Source: Oncomelania hupensis (lineage: Eukaryota; Mollusca; Gastropoda; Littorinimorpha; Pomatiopsidae). From it: a stretch of 64,000 nt of DNA. How positions within the stretch are numbered: position 1 is the first letter of the stretch; every line of letters starts with the position of its first letter. The stretch is taken from the NCBI GenBank assembly GCA_036898135.1, contig CM072515.1, positions 72,208,035-72,272,034 on the forward strand, written 5' to 3'. Below the pieces are notes generated by a model that saw only the letters and a list, made by a program, of their open reading frames with translations, ran no database searches and was not told where the DNA came from. The translations under genes were made by a program, and so were the position numbers. Positions 11,528 to 21,329 of this stretch are shown here, one piece after another.

Positions 11528-11535
11528 TAATAATA
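11036..11535 (+). mobile_element. tRNA-derived SINE (family S1), full-length
   Basis: The head carries Pol III promoter boxes: an A box in TGGTCTAATGGTAGTGC and a B box in GGGTTCGAGCCC, as in a tRNA gene. A body of about 340 bp follows (ACTCCTTCGGATGAGAGTATA, GACGGGTGAGTGCCGG, CCAGCGCCTAGAGC), then GCCCTATATAAAT and an (AAT)n tail of about 85 bp. Copies or fragments occur at 6,505 (-), 18,147, 36,298 and 62,863. It encodes no protein and would depend on a LINE for movement. Confidence 0.88.
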
Positions 11536-11539
11536 AAGT

Positions 11540-12125
11540 ACTGTGCCTCCAAGGTAAATCCAATCTTATGCAAACCAAGTGAGGTAACCATCGTGAAGTT
11601 TTTACCTGTATACAATACAGAGAGACGCTTTGATAGTTTATTGTCTATAACTTTACACGTTTTTAAGACAAGGATTCGCAATCCGAATAGATTAAAACAT
11701 TAAAACATTACCAAATTAAGACATATAACAGCAAATAAACACAAAAGCAAAACAAGCAAAACAAGCAAAATATTAAAAACACCTCTAGTATTAGAGCCAC
11801 ATGCCTAGAGAATTATTACAATACAAGGACGTACACTGAATTATTAAAAGGAATCAGAATTATCCTAAATACATACCGGTAAAAAAGGTAATAAATAAAT
11901 TTAAAAAAAAACGTTATTTAGGAAATGCACTCATTTTCCCACTCTTTTCTTTCCATTTTCCATCTTTTTCATACAGTATCATACTCAGATTTTTACGGGA
12001 GACGCAACACACTCATTCCGTCCTTAAATAGGCTACATATTACAGATATACATTTGTGTACACAACCACTCCGTTTGACTAGCAGTTTAATATATTTACA
12101 TATTTACATAGGATCATCATGTACA
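11540..12125 (-). other. Probable 3' UTR of the downstream-facing LINE
   Basis: AT-rich sequence following the ORF2 stop on the minus strand. It has no other recognisable content, and the LINE's 3' boundary cannot be fixed from this single copy. Confidence 0.35.
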
Positions 12126-15100
12126 TCAAGAGCTAATTTCCAACAGTTTGTTTCGCAAACTCATAGCATCAGCAATGTATTTTGCTAGATCAAACACTTT
12201 ACTTTCATTCTTACATGCCAACAAGAAGGAAATGACGTTCCAAGTTGGGTTATGTTTAATGGACATCAGCATTATGCTTTTCCTTCGTAAATGATCATAC
12301 GCTTCACAATGAAACAGAAAGTGCAATTCGTCTTCTTCAGCTTTACCACATACTGGGCACTTATTGTTTTCATTGGTTCTGTCTGCAAACCACAATATAT
12401 TATTTTTAAAACCACATACTCTCAGCCTAAAACGAGCAAAACACTCTCTGTACCAAAGATTAGTTAAGAATAAAAGGTATCGCTCGGTATCAAAAAGAGA
12501 CTTAAAGGAATAGTACCATGTATATTTGTCATTGTTCTCTATTTCTGAATGCCAGTTCTGCATGAAGCATGAAATGAGCCTGTCTTTAAATTCAAAAACG
12601 AAACGTGATTTCTGTCCCACACCCTGACTTAGCCAAACAATTCCAAACCCATTTTCCATTAATATTCTTTTTATCCCTGCAACCCAGTTCAGTTTTCCTT
12701 TCTCGTGTTGATTCAGCATCATATCATAAGCCTGCCTACAGAGTCTGGCACTCGGAAGACGCATTAATTTCAACCAATACTTCACACATCTCACTTGGAT
12801 TCTGATGTACAATGGATATCTTCCGGTCTCCCCGTACACCATATTATTAGAAGCATGGAGGGGTATAGATAAAAACCTCTTCAGGGCGAAAGTGTGTACC
12901 TTTTCTATATTGTTTGCACTCTCGTCAAAACCCCATACTTCTGCTGCATATGTCAGAATTGGCTCTATCTGAGTGTCAAACAATTTCGAAAACAAAGTCA
13001 GGTCATTTGTGTCAAGTTTTCTGAGAGATCGGAGTATTTCCATGACCCCTTTTCTACCTTTTCTGCACACTTCCTGCAGGGCCGAATTCATACTTAATTT
13101 AGTAGTAAATGTCATTCCCAAATATTTGTACGAGTTTGTTACCTTTACTTCCTCTCCCCCCATAGAACCACTTCTCTTTTCCTGCTAGATGTCCTCCTTT
13201 TCTAAACACCATAACGTTTGTCTTATCCAAATTGACAGTGAGATAAAGCCTGTCAGCTTCATATTTGAGACAGTCTAGCTGGTGTTGCAAGCCTACAATT
13301 GTGTCCGACATGAGAATCACATCGTCTGCAAATAAAAGCAAAAAGATTTCAACTGCTCCTGGAACCAGCTGGATTCCATGTTTACCTTTCTTACATAATT
13401 CTACAGCTAGCTCATTTATAAAGAATGAAAACATTTTCGGGCTTAGGAGACAACCCTGCTTGACTCCGATAGGACACTCAAAATAATCAGAATACACGCC
13501 TTTATCTCTTACACATGCAAGTACAGTGCTGTACACACCTCGCAGAGCAAAATACAGTTTACTGTTGACTCCAGCTCTGCGTAACACATGCCACAATCTG
13601 TTTCTGTCAACCGAGTCAAATGCTTTTTTAAAATCAACAAAAGCGACATACAATTTTGCATTTTTCTCTAAGTATCGCTGCACCACGGCGAACAAAGTAA
13701 AAATGTGGTCTATGGTGCTGTAACCTGCTCTAAAGCCTGCCTGTTCCTCCACTATTTTCTCGTTTTGTTCAGCCCATTGTGTTAGCCTTTTGTTTAAAAT
13801 ATGCGTATACACTTTGCCAACAATGCTAGTTAATGAAATTCCCCTGTAGTTATCAGGGATATTCACATCCCCCTTTTTATGAATTGGTACAATGATAGAC
13901 TTTGACCACTCCATTGGAAATGTACCGCTATCAAACAAATAATTAAAAAGACTGATCAGATAATCAGCAACTGCATCTCCACCATTCTTCAGCATTTCTG
14001 AAACTATTTTGTCTGGACCCGCGCTCTTTCCAGCTTTAAGGTTACCAATGCTGGCATAAACCTCATCCCTTGAAATAGCCTGGGTGAATAGTGGATCATA
14101 TTGTTCAGATTCCATATTTTGATCATTACAATCTTCATCATCTGCCTGGGCTTCACTCTGCTGTACATTAAAAACCTGAAAAAAGTGTTCATACCACTGG
14201 TCTTTAGTGATGTCATTATAAATAACAGATTTCTTATTTACTAATCGTATTGTCTGCCAGAACACCTTGGGGTCATTAATGGACTGTTTCAATTTTGTTA
14301 ACCTAATTTGGTCAAATTCTCGTTTCTTTTCACTCAAAAGTTGTCTATACTCTTTTCTCTCTCTAACATATTCCTCCCTCTTTTCTCGGCTATCTGTCCT
14401 AGCCCGCTGGAAAGCACGCAGCAGCTTTCTCAAGCGAGACTTCTTCTGCGTACACTCTCTATCAAACCAGTCTTGCTTTTTGTTGCTTTTCTTTCCAACC
14501 GTTCTTATCATGCATGCTGCTGCACCACACATTGCCGATGCGAACACGTCGACTGATTTATCAACGTTTTCCCGTAATAAAGTGCGAGCATTCTGCATTT
14601 GTTCTTGGAAGTAATTAGAATTAATTTCATCTTTGAAAGTTTGCATAAAATTATCAGCCCACACAATGCGCTCTTCACCACTGGGTCTAACCTCTTCTGA
14701 GCCCGGTCTGCAATGCTTTACTGATATCCTGAACTCTACTGGAAGATGCCAAGACTGGATATGATCTTTAACCTTTAAGGAGCAGGAATGGGTCAAAAAT
14801 AAGTCTTCGGATAAAACAAAATAGTCAACAACACTACAACCATGTGGTGACACGTAAGTGTATTCCCCTCCAACATCCCCCTCACTGCTACCGTTTGCCA
14901 TGCATGATACAATCAAACAGAAAACACAAATTCAGCAGTGACCTGCCGAACGAGTTTACAACTTGATCCTTCGATCGTCTCTCCGTGCCTACATCATTAT
15001 CATCAAGATCGGGTGAGTAATTCAACATGTCCTCTCTGTGAGGTTGTTCAAGACCAGTTCTAGCATTTAAATCCCCAAATATAAACAAGTGACAATTTTC

Positions 15101-15586
15101 AGTATGCATTAAATTACTCAGCAATTCTTCTAAAATGACTACTCCATCATTAAGGTTTTTGTTGTTATACGCTGGGCTATTTTCAGGCGGAATATAACAT
15201 GCCACTAAAAGTACATCTTTGTCAGCTCCAAAAACACATTTATCTATTTTTACTACAACTACATTGTCGCAGTCTACGTTCACTTGCGTTAAAAATTTAG
15301 CAAAGCAGTTTTTTACCAAAAGTAAAACCCCACCCGAATTTCTGCCTTTATGAGAAAGAGAATCTTTCTGTGGTAGTTTCTTAGCCGGTGCTACTAGTTT
15401 TAAGAAATCCGTAAAAATTCCAGTAAAATCGAACCCTTTGTCCGCCCATGTTTCGGTCAAGCAAACAAAATGAAAACTTGAAACGTAACTTACGAAGGAG
15501 GGATCACTTAACTTTACTGGCAAGTTTTCAACATTATAGGTAAGGAATGTAAGCTTGTGATTGTGTTCATGATGATCCTGCCTGTC
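12126..15586 (-). pseudogene. LINE ORF2: APE endonuclease and reverse transcriptase, two frameshifts
   Basis: The frame opens directly after the ORF1 TAG. APE endonuclease motifs run in order: LTFLTYNVEN, CLTETW (catalytic Glu), FGDLNART (Asp/Asn), then after a frameshift near 14,900 the SVVDYF and DH segments. Reverse transcriptase follows: NLKAGKSAGPDKI, NYRGISLTSIVGKVY, FVDFKKAFDSVD, GVKQGCLLSPKMF and the catalytic LLFADDVIL. A second frameshift near 13,155 lies in a run of six G (five would restore the frame). The C-terminal part has CPVCGKAEEDELHFLFHC, the zinc-knuckle-like motif of several LINE clades. There is no ATG in frame upstream of the endonuclease, so how ORF2 starts is unclear. 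As it stands it cannot make one full product. Confidence 0.9.
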
Positions 15587-17086
15587 CTATTGTTTGTGTC
15601 TTTCCGAACGCCTCACCCATGGACCGATGCCTTGTTGCTCGTTGCTGTCCCTCTGCCTTGCACCTTCCCCACTGCCATTGCCGCCTTCTTCACCTGTAGC
15701 TCTAACTCTGGTGGTTCGGTCACCCATTGCGCCACCACCAACAACGCCAGCTCTGTCGCCTTCAGTGCCATCCCCAGTAGCGCCAACTTCTGCAACGCCA
15801 TCACCAGTAACGCCAACTTCCGCTGCGTCAACTTCCGCAGCTCCCACTTCTGTAACACCATCTCTAGTAGCGCCAACTTCTGTAGCGCCATCACCAGTAG
15901 CACCATCTTCTGTGGCACCAGTTCTGTCGCCTCTCTCTCCAGCTCTGTCGTCGTCGCCTTCTCTGCCGGTGCTGAAGTGGCTCTGTCTGTCGCAAGAAAC
16001 TCCTCTTCTATCTGTTCGACTTTCCTGGGTTGACCCGTTTCCTTGTTCGCCTTCTTTGCTCTGTTTATGGCGTCGCCTGGGTCGGGTGTCTGCTTGTTGG
16101 TCTCGAGGTTCAGCAACTACTAGTTTGCCATTTTTGAAGAACGTTACCTTGCCGTCTTTTCTGGCCTGTGCCGCTATTTGTGATTGAGCCTTGGTGAAGT
16201 CGTTGGCGATCCTTACCCCTTTCTCCTCCAACTTGCCACGGAACTTCTTGTCTGTGATGACGGTCATTTTGTTACGCCGAGTGGTAAACTTCACCATCAT
16301 TGTTCTTGGTTCACTTCCTCTGCCTCTGCCTATTCTGTGTGCACTGATGATATCTTCTGTTGACCATGTCTTGGGTTTTTGTGCCACGCTATTCAGAGTG
16401 TTTACCACTTTCTGTATACAGGCGTTTCCGTCTTCTGCTTCTTCTCCCTCTGGAACGCCAAACATTCGCAAGTTGTCTCGTCTGTCTGCGTCTTCCTGCT
16501 TGTCCACCTCTGACTTCAATTTCTCGATGGTTACTGCTATGTTTTGAATTGTCTGCTGTAGACTGTCAATGCTGTGCACACTTTCACCCGCCGCAATCCT
16601 CACTTCTGCAATGTCGTCAGTCATGCCAGCCAGCGCCTCTGTAAACTTCTTGTTTTCTGTTTCTAATCTGCCACATCGCCTGTCTATTATTTCATATTTC
16701 TCCTGCACGATGTCAAAGTCTGCTCGCAAACTGTTCAAATTCTGCCGCATGCCGCTCATGTCAGTCCTCATCTCTCTAATCTCATGCAGGATCAATCTTC
16801 CAACATCTACCGACACGTCATTGTTCGTTTCCATCTTCTTATTTGTTTCAGTGCTGCTGCTGCCGCTCAGTGTACTTGTTCTAGGACCTGGGTTCATTTC
16901 AATATCGCCACAGCAAAGCAAGAGTGTTGTCACAAATACAAAGAATACAATGTCCAACCTGTTGCGAATCACGATTACTCTTGCTTTTATCTTGCGAGCG
17001 AAGTTGGCTCTTTTTATCATGAAGCTGATAAAAGTGCTCACAAAACGTCCACACGATGTGCGAAATTCAAGATTATGTACAGGCAT
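15587..17086 (-). CDS. LINE ORF1 protein with N-terminal 2A-like motif
   Basis: 499-residue ORF1, expected to be an RNA-binding chaperone that packages LINE RNA. Residues 1-45 are basic, then about 46-59 are hydrophobic (IVFFVFVTTLLLCC), followed by GDIEMNPGP (60-68), which matches the 2A ribosome-skipping consensus D-x-E-x-NPGP. Residues about 95-210 look like a long coiled coil with heptads. After it RRDNLRMFGVPEGEE resembles the start of the RRM-like domain of L1-type ORF1 proteins. The last third (about 380-480) is a degenerate Gly-Ala-Thr/Asp-Val-Glu repeat. It ends at a TAG that is in frame with ORF2. The ATG chosen is the first in the open frame. Confidence 0.85.
   Translation of the reverse strand: MPVHNLEFRTSCGRFVSTFISFMIKRANFARKIKARVIVIRNRLDIVFFVFVTTLLLCCGDIEMNPGPRTSTLSGSSSTETNKKMETNNDVSVDVGRLILHEIREMRTDMSGMRQNLNSLRADFDIVQEKYEIIDRRCGRLETENKKFTEALAGMTDDIAEVRIAAGESVHSIDSLQQTIQNIAVTIEKLKSEVDKQEDADRRDNLRMFGVPEGEEAEDGNACIQKVVNTLNSVAQKPKTWSTEDIISAHRIGRGRGSEPRTMMVKFTTRRNKMTVITDKKFRGKLEEKGVRIANDFTKAQSQIAAQARKDGKVTFFKNGKLVVAEPRDQQADTRPRRRHKQSKEGEQGNGSTQESRTDRRGVSCDRQSHFSTGREGDDDRAGERGDRTGATEDGATGDGATEVGATRDGVTEVGAAEVDAAEVGVTGDGVAEVGATGDGTEGDRAGVVGGGAMGDRTTRVRATGEEGGNGSGEGARQRDSNEQQGIGPWVRRSERHKQ
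15700..15960 (-). repeat. Degenerate in-frame repeat in ORF1 C-terminal region
   Basis: Repeats of roughly 15-24 bp encode GATGDGATEVGA-like units. Copies vary but keep the frame, suggesting a minisatellite expanding inside a coding sequence. Confidence 0.7.
16883..16909 (-). other. 2A-like ribosome-skipping motif
   Basis: Codes GDIEMNPGP (ORF1 residues 60-68). In known 2A sequences the peptide bond between the final G and P is not formed, so two products arise from one frame. All residues of the D-x-E-x-N-P-G-P core are present. The preceding hydrophobic stretch resembles N-terminal 2A/signal-like leaders described in some LINEs. Confidence 0.8.
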
Positions 17087-17539
17087 TTTGCTGACTGGCC
17101 GGCTTACAACGAATAGTGCTCACTCCTTTTGTCACCCAGTTACTTGACTTAGTCGCTGTGCCGAGCTCTACGAACTGGATCCAACCTGTGTTTTTCCTCC
17201 AGGATGCCGTCCGAGATTTTTTAAAGTCCACTAGGCCTACTTTCTGTTTTTTTCCAGAGTCCAGCCAGAAGAGAGAAAATGAAAGAACAAAATCCTCATG
17301 ATGTCCACTCAATGTCTACTTGCCCGTTATATGTGTTGTCTTGTACTTGTCGTTATACTAACCGAGGGCTGTTTGTTACTCGTCTTTCTCCCTCCTGTCC
17401 ACTGTGGTGTTTTCTTTCGTCCTATGTAGCTTATCTAGTACTATAACTTGCTGTATCCTTCTGTAGGCCCACTGGAACCAGAAGATGAAGGGCTTCTTGT
17501 CTAAGACATCCAGTCACTACATGCAAAGTAGCAACAAAT

Positions 17540-17542
17540 CAC

Positions 17543-17594
<52 letters not shown>

Positions 17595-17675
17595 GAATGA
17601 GAGGAAGAGAGAAGGAGTGAGAGAGAAAGAAGGGGAAAGAGAGATAGGGAGAGAGGGGCGGTGGTGGGGGGGTGG
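17540..17675 (+). repeat. (GA)n-rich microsatellite
   Basis: GA dinucleotide array of about 50 bp followed by degenerate purine-rich sequence. Confidence 0.9.
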
Positions 17676-17962
17676 GGGACGCTTATTCAGAGAATACGAA
17701 ATTCTTGAGGGGAAGATTTTTGTTCGGAACTCTATAAATAACTGTGAGTACCCAATAAAGATCTTCTGTCACAGTTATGCTCAAGTTGGATTTTTTTTTT
17801 TTTTTTACATTTCTGCTCTAGACGATCATTTACCTGTTCGAAATCTTAACCCAACCAAAGAAAGAAAGAATGAGGAGGAGGAGAAGAAGATTTTTTTTTA
17901 AAGGAGGAGGTGGAGCATCGCTGCTGACCTCAAAGTAGTATAAGTTCGGCGATCAAGACAAG

Positions 17963-18030
17963 AAGAAGAAGAAGAAGAAGAAGAAGAAGAAGAAGAAGAA
18001 GAAGAAGAAGAAGAAGAAGAAGAAGAAGAA

Positions 18031-18083
<53 letters not shown>
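17963..18083 (+). repeat. (GAA)n then (GAAA)n microsatellite
   Basis: About 72 bp of GAA followed by about 48 bp of GAAA. Open frames across it are repeat artefacts. Confidence 0.95.
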
Positions 18084-18146
18084 AGGACCATCATCACAAC
18101 CACAACTACTACTACAACGATGAAGAGAAGGAGGAGTGAATGAATT

Positions 18147-18455
18147 ACTCCTTGGGATGAGAGTATAGACCGAGGTCCAGTCTGTGCACTCACGCATTCC
18201 ATCGCATGGACTTTAAAGATCATGTCATGTCCTCTACGGGCGAGTGCCGGTTACACAAATACACCCAGCACCCACTAGGTCCCTTCTCCCCATCCCCGGT
18301 CGCCCAGGATTGTGCTCAGCAGTCTGGGCGTCAGACTCTGCGCCCAAAAGGCTGCAAGTGGGCGCCTCGAGCGGTTTGAGTTAGAGCTTGTATTAGCCAG
18401 CGCCTGGAGAGACTCTTGAGATGGAATTCAGCGCTATATAAAAGTGACGAAATAA
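18147..18455 (+). mobile_element. SINE family S1 copy without tRNA head
   Basis: Starts at ACTCCTTGGGATGAGAGTATA and follows the S1 body to CGCTATATAAAAG and an AATAAA-rich tail. The tRNA part is missing, as in other 5'-truncated copies. Confidence 0.82.
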
Positions 18456-18459
18456 ATAA

Positions 18460-20500
18460 AATTAAATAAATGAAGAGGGGAGGGTGAGGGAGGGGGGCGA
18501 GAGGATAGTGGTGGTGGTGACGGCGGAAGCTAAAACAAAGAAGAAGAAAGTTCACAAACTGACTTCCCCTCCCCACCCAACCCACCCACCCTCAACCCCA
18601 AAATACAGGACAGGACTCACACTGCGTAGCTGAGACTACCGTCTCTCCCTTTTTTAGTGAGAAGTTCCCTGTTGCGAGGACAGACTAACAAACAACGCAA
18701 CCCACACCTGCATTGTGACACAAACACTAAGCACGGAACAGGAAACTCTTAGGGCTACACCTTTGAACAACACTCTCAACTTCCTTGTGACATCTCATCA
18801 GTTGCAAAACGAAACCAGCCCGTACACGGTCTGCTGGCCTGTTGTTATAACATGAAATATTGTCAGGAGAATTGAGTGTCTGAACATTAAAACATACACG
18901 GACACGTAATTTTAATTAATGAACCACAAAGTTTCACAACAATTACACCAGGTTTCAGAAGGAAAAGGTTTATCTATTTGTGGTGTGGATTTGTTTTTGT
19001 ACAGGTGCCACTACAGTATAACAACACACATATATGTATGAAACACGGGCACACAGTGCCGCGGGTTTTCAGTGATGTAGGCTATCTGTTTCTTAACTTT
19101 CCAAAATGACTGCCGTGTCTTTCAAATCGGCAACAACTGTTTTAATTAAAACATCTCACATGTTTCCTGAGCGAGAAGGTTTGCAATAAATGTGTCAACA
19201 CAAGTTTCAACCGACTTTCTCAACGAAGCGTGGACTATGTTCTTTGGGGTTTAAAATGTTGTTGTTTTTAAGTTTTTAAACATAAAACACGTTTTAATTT
19301 ATTGAAGTAGCTGATCTTAAAATGTGTAAACGCATGACTGACTTTGAAAGGAAACTTGGACTGACTGCGTTTCAAGGTTGCCAACAGAAGTGAACTCGAA
19401 TCAGCAACATTTGTTCACATGTATCACTATGCCAATATGAACGCTTACCTTAACATATTTATGTTAACACAATGCAACAGCTTGCTGAGTTTCAAAACCA
19501 AACAGCAACTCAGTCCTAAAGTTTCCACAACACGTGCTTCTATAGTCCTAATTCTAAACCAACATAACACCTGCTTTGCCATACACATAATTATGGAACC
19601 ACACCGTTTAAAAACATAACATAGGTTTTAAAGCTTACACACTAACTTTCATAGTTTGACGCATGGTTTAAAAACACAGGGTTTTTTGGCCTGTTTAAAC
19701 CGTGAAATTTTCAATTGACTTCTTGAAGTTTGTTATGTTTTATATACACATATTGACAACTTTTTTTTTAACTGACACAAACCATCCAACAAACATTAAT
19801 ATACCAAACTATTTTTGACGCATCGTGGTTTAAAAGACATTGAATTTCTAACAGATAAACAGTACCTTGTCTTAAAGTTTCCGCTGTACACAACTCAACA
19901 ACTCTTTTACTGACTATTCAAAACACTTCTCTCTAGGCCTCGGCACACAACTCGTCAAGCATATGTTTCAAAAGTCATGACCCAAAATACAAAACGACAA
20001 CTTACCTTTTCATTCAGTCGAAAGTATCCTAGGTTGTTTTTATTAACCAACAAACATGAACGACTACCACGCAAACCAACCTGTCTGTTCTACACCTTCA
20101 AAACGAAACAGCACAGTCACCTTGATTTGGCCTGACATTTAAAACACAACGCTGATCGCTTCAACACATCTTGATTTATAACAACAAAGCACGGCTACTG
20201 TGCCTTAAAACTGTTTCATTCGACTTTACAAAAGAAGTCTCGTCTGTGCAACCACAAAATACCTGTTGTAGGCTCGTGGCAGGCTAGGAACATGTCATCC
20301 AAAAAGCAAACGGAACACAAAAGACTTTGAAACAACTTCCCCACTCGCTGGACTAAAATGCCACAGGGCCACTTTTCCCCATACTTACAGAGCAAACACC
20401 ATAGTGTGTCGCGCTAGAGCTAAGCAGTAGACTAGCTTGTTTAGTGCGTGGTCTCTTCGTGAACTTTGCGAGTTTGGCCTACGTCGAGTCTGACGTGATA
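18460..20500. other. AT-rich intergenic DNA, nothing recognised
   Basis: About 2 kb with many TTTAAAAC/ACAAC words but no exon-like frame, RNA gene or element end that I can support. Confidence 0.45.
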
Positions 20501-20703
20501 GTGTTGCACAGAGAGAGAGAGAGAGAGAGAGAGGCCTTTGACGGCTTGAGACGGTTCTCTGATAGGGGAGTGTATTTTGGCGGTACGTTTGTATGTAGAT
20601 TATAGTCACACGACACTTTCGCATATAGGTGACTACTGGACCCATTTATACTGACACCAGCGGGCCAGTTGTTGGTAAAGGGGAAAATAATATGATCACA
20701 CGA

Positions 20704-20777
20704 TGACCAATCCGGGATTCGAACCAGCGACCTTTCGGTTACTAGCAAGACGCTCTTACCAACTGAGCTACCCGGCC
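20704..20777 (-). tRNA. tRNA-Thr(AGT)-like sequence, probably tRNA pseudogene or SINE head
   Basis: On the minus strand GGCCGGGTAGCTCAGTTGG carries the acceptor start and an A box; the D arm GCTC...GAGC pairs; the T arm is GCTGGTTCGAATCCCGG with a B box and can pair. The anticodon loop would be CTAGTAA, giving AGT (Thr). The anticodon stem has only about three pairs, and the acceptor stem relies on G-T pairs plus one mismatch, so I doubt it is functional. No intron or CCA is seen. Confidence 0.5.
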
Positions 20778-21329
20778 CCTCGGCGGTACGTTTGAGCTGT
20801 CCGTGTTTTTAAGAGACAGAAAGAAGAGAGGGAGAGAGAGAAGGTGGCAATGCTAAGCGTGGGGAGGGTGGGTGAAGGGTGAGGTGCAGAAAGAGGGTAT
20901 TGGGGGGAGGGGAATTCCCTGATAGTGCAGTGCGAGTGTGTACTTTGGCGGTACATGTGCACCCGTGCAGCTGAAGATTATGGCTGTATTTTATTGTGGA
21001 TTTCTCTAAACAAACAAAAGAAAAGGAGTATTTTGAAAACCCTTATAAAATGAAAACTTAGACATTCTGTTGCTATGGCTGGCCATGAATGAAATTACAG
21101 GGAAAATTCGAACGGAATCAAAGGAAATTTCCTCCACATATTCCGCAAACGATTTTAACAGCCACTTCCTTTCTTTTTGTCTGAATCTGTTTCCAGTCTT
21201 CTGCAACAACTGATGCAGTTGAGTATGCTGTCCCCCCCCCCTCCCTTGCCTCTTAACTTGATGTAGAAAAAGGGATGCATAGCGACTCCTTTCAATACCA
21301 ACCATAGCGGTTCACGAAGTCGGAAGATA
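20778..21329. other. Intergenic stretch with short duplications
   Basis: The word TTTGGCGGTACGTTTG and its variants occur near 20,576, 20,780 and 20,944, with somewhat matching flanks (GTGTA...TGGCGGTAC). This suggests a small segmental duplication around the tRNA-like sequence. No gene is recognised. Confidence 0.4.

Larger units (their letters stand above)
12126..17086 (-). mobile_element. Nearly complete two-ORF non-LTR retrotransposon
   Basis: Both ORFs are present on the minus strand: ORF1 (15,587-17,086) and ORF2 with APE endonuclease, reverse transcriptase and a C-terminal Cys-His motif (12,126-15,586). ORF2 carries only two small frameshifts, so the insertion is recent or recently active. 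ORF1 has an N-terminal 2A-like motif, known from CR1/L2/Rex1/Crack/Ingi-type LINEs. I would place the element near the CR1/L2 group, but clade assignment needs a reverse-transcriptase tree. The outer boundaries (UTRs) are not resolved. Confidence 0.9.

Noticed and set aside
15594..16187. Long plus-strand frames opposite LINE ORF1
   Set aside because: Shadows of the in-frame repeat in ORF1; no domain and antisense to a clear protein.
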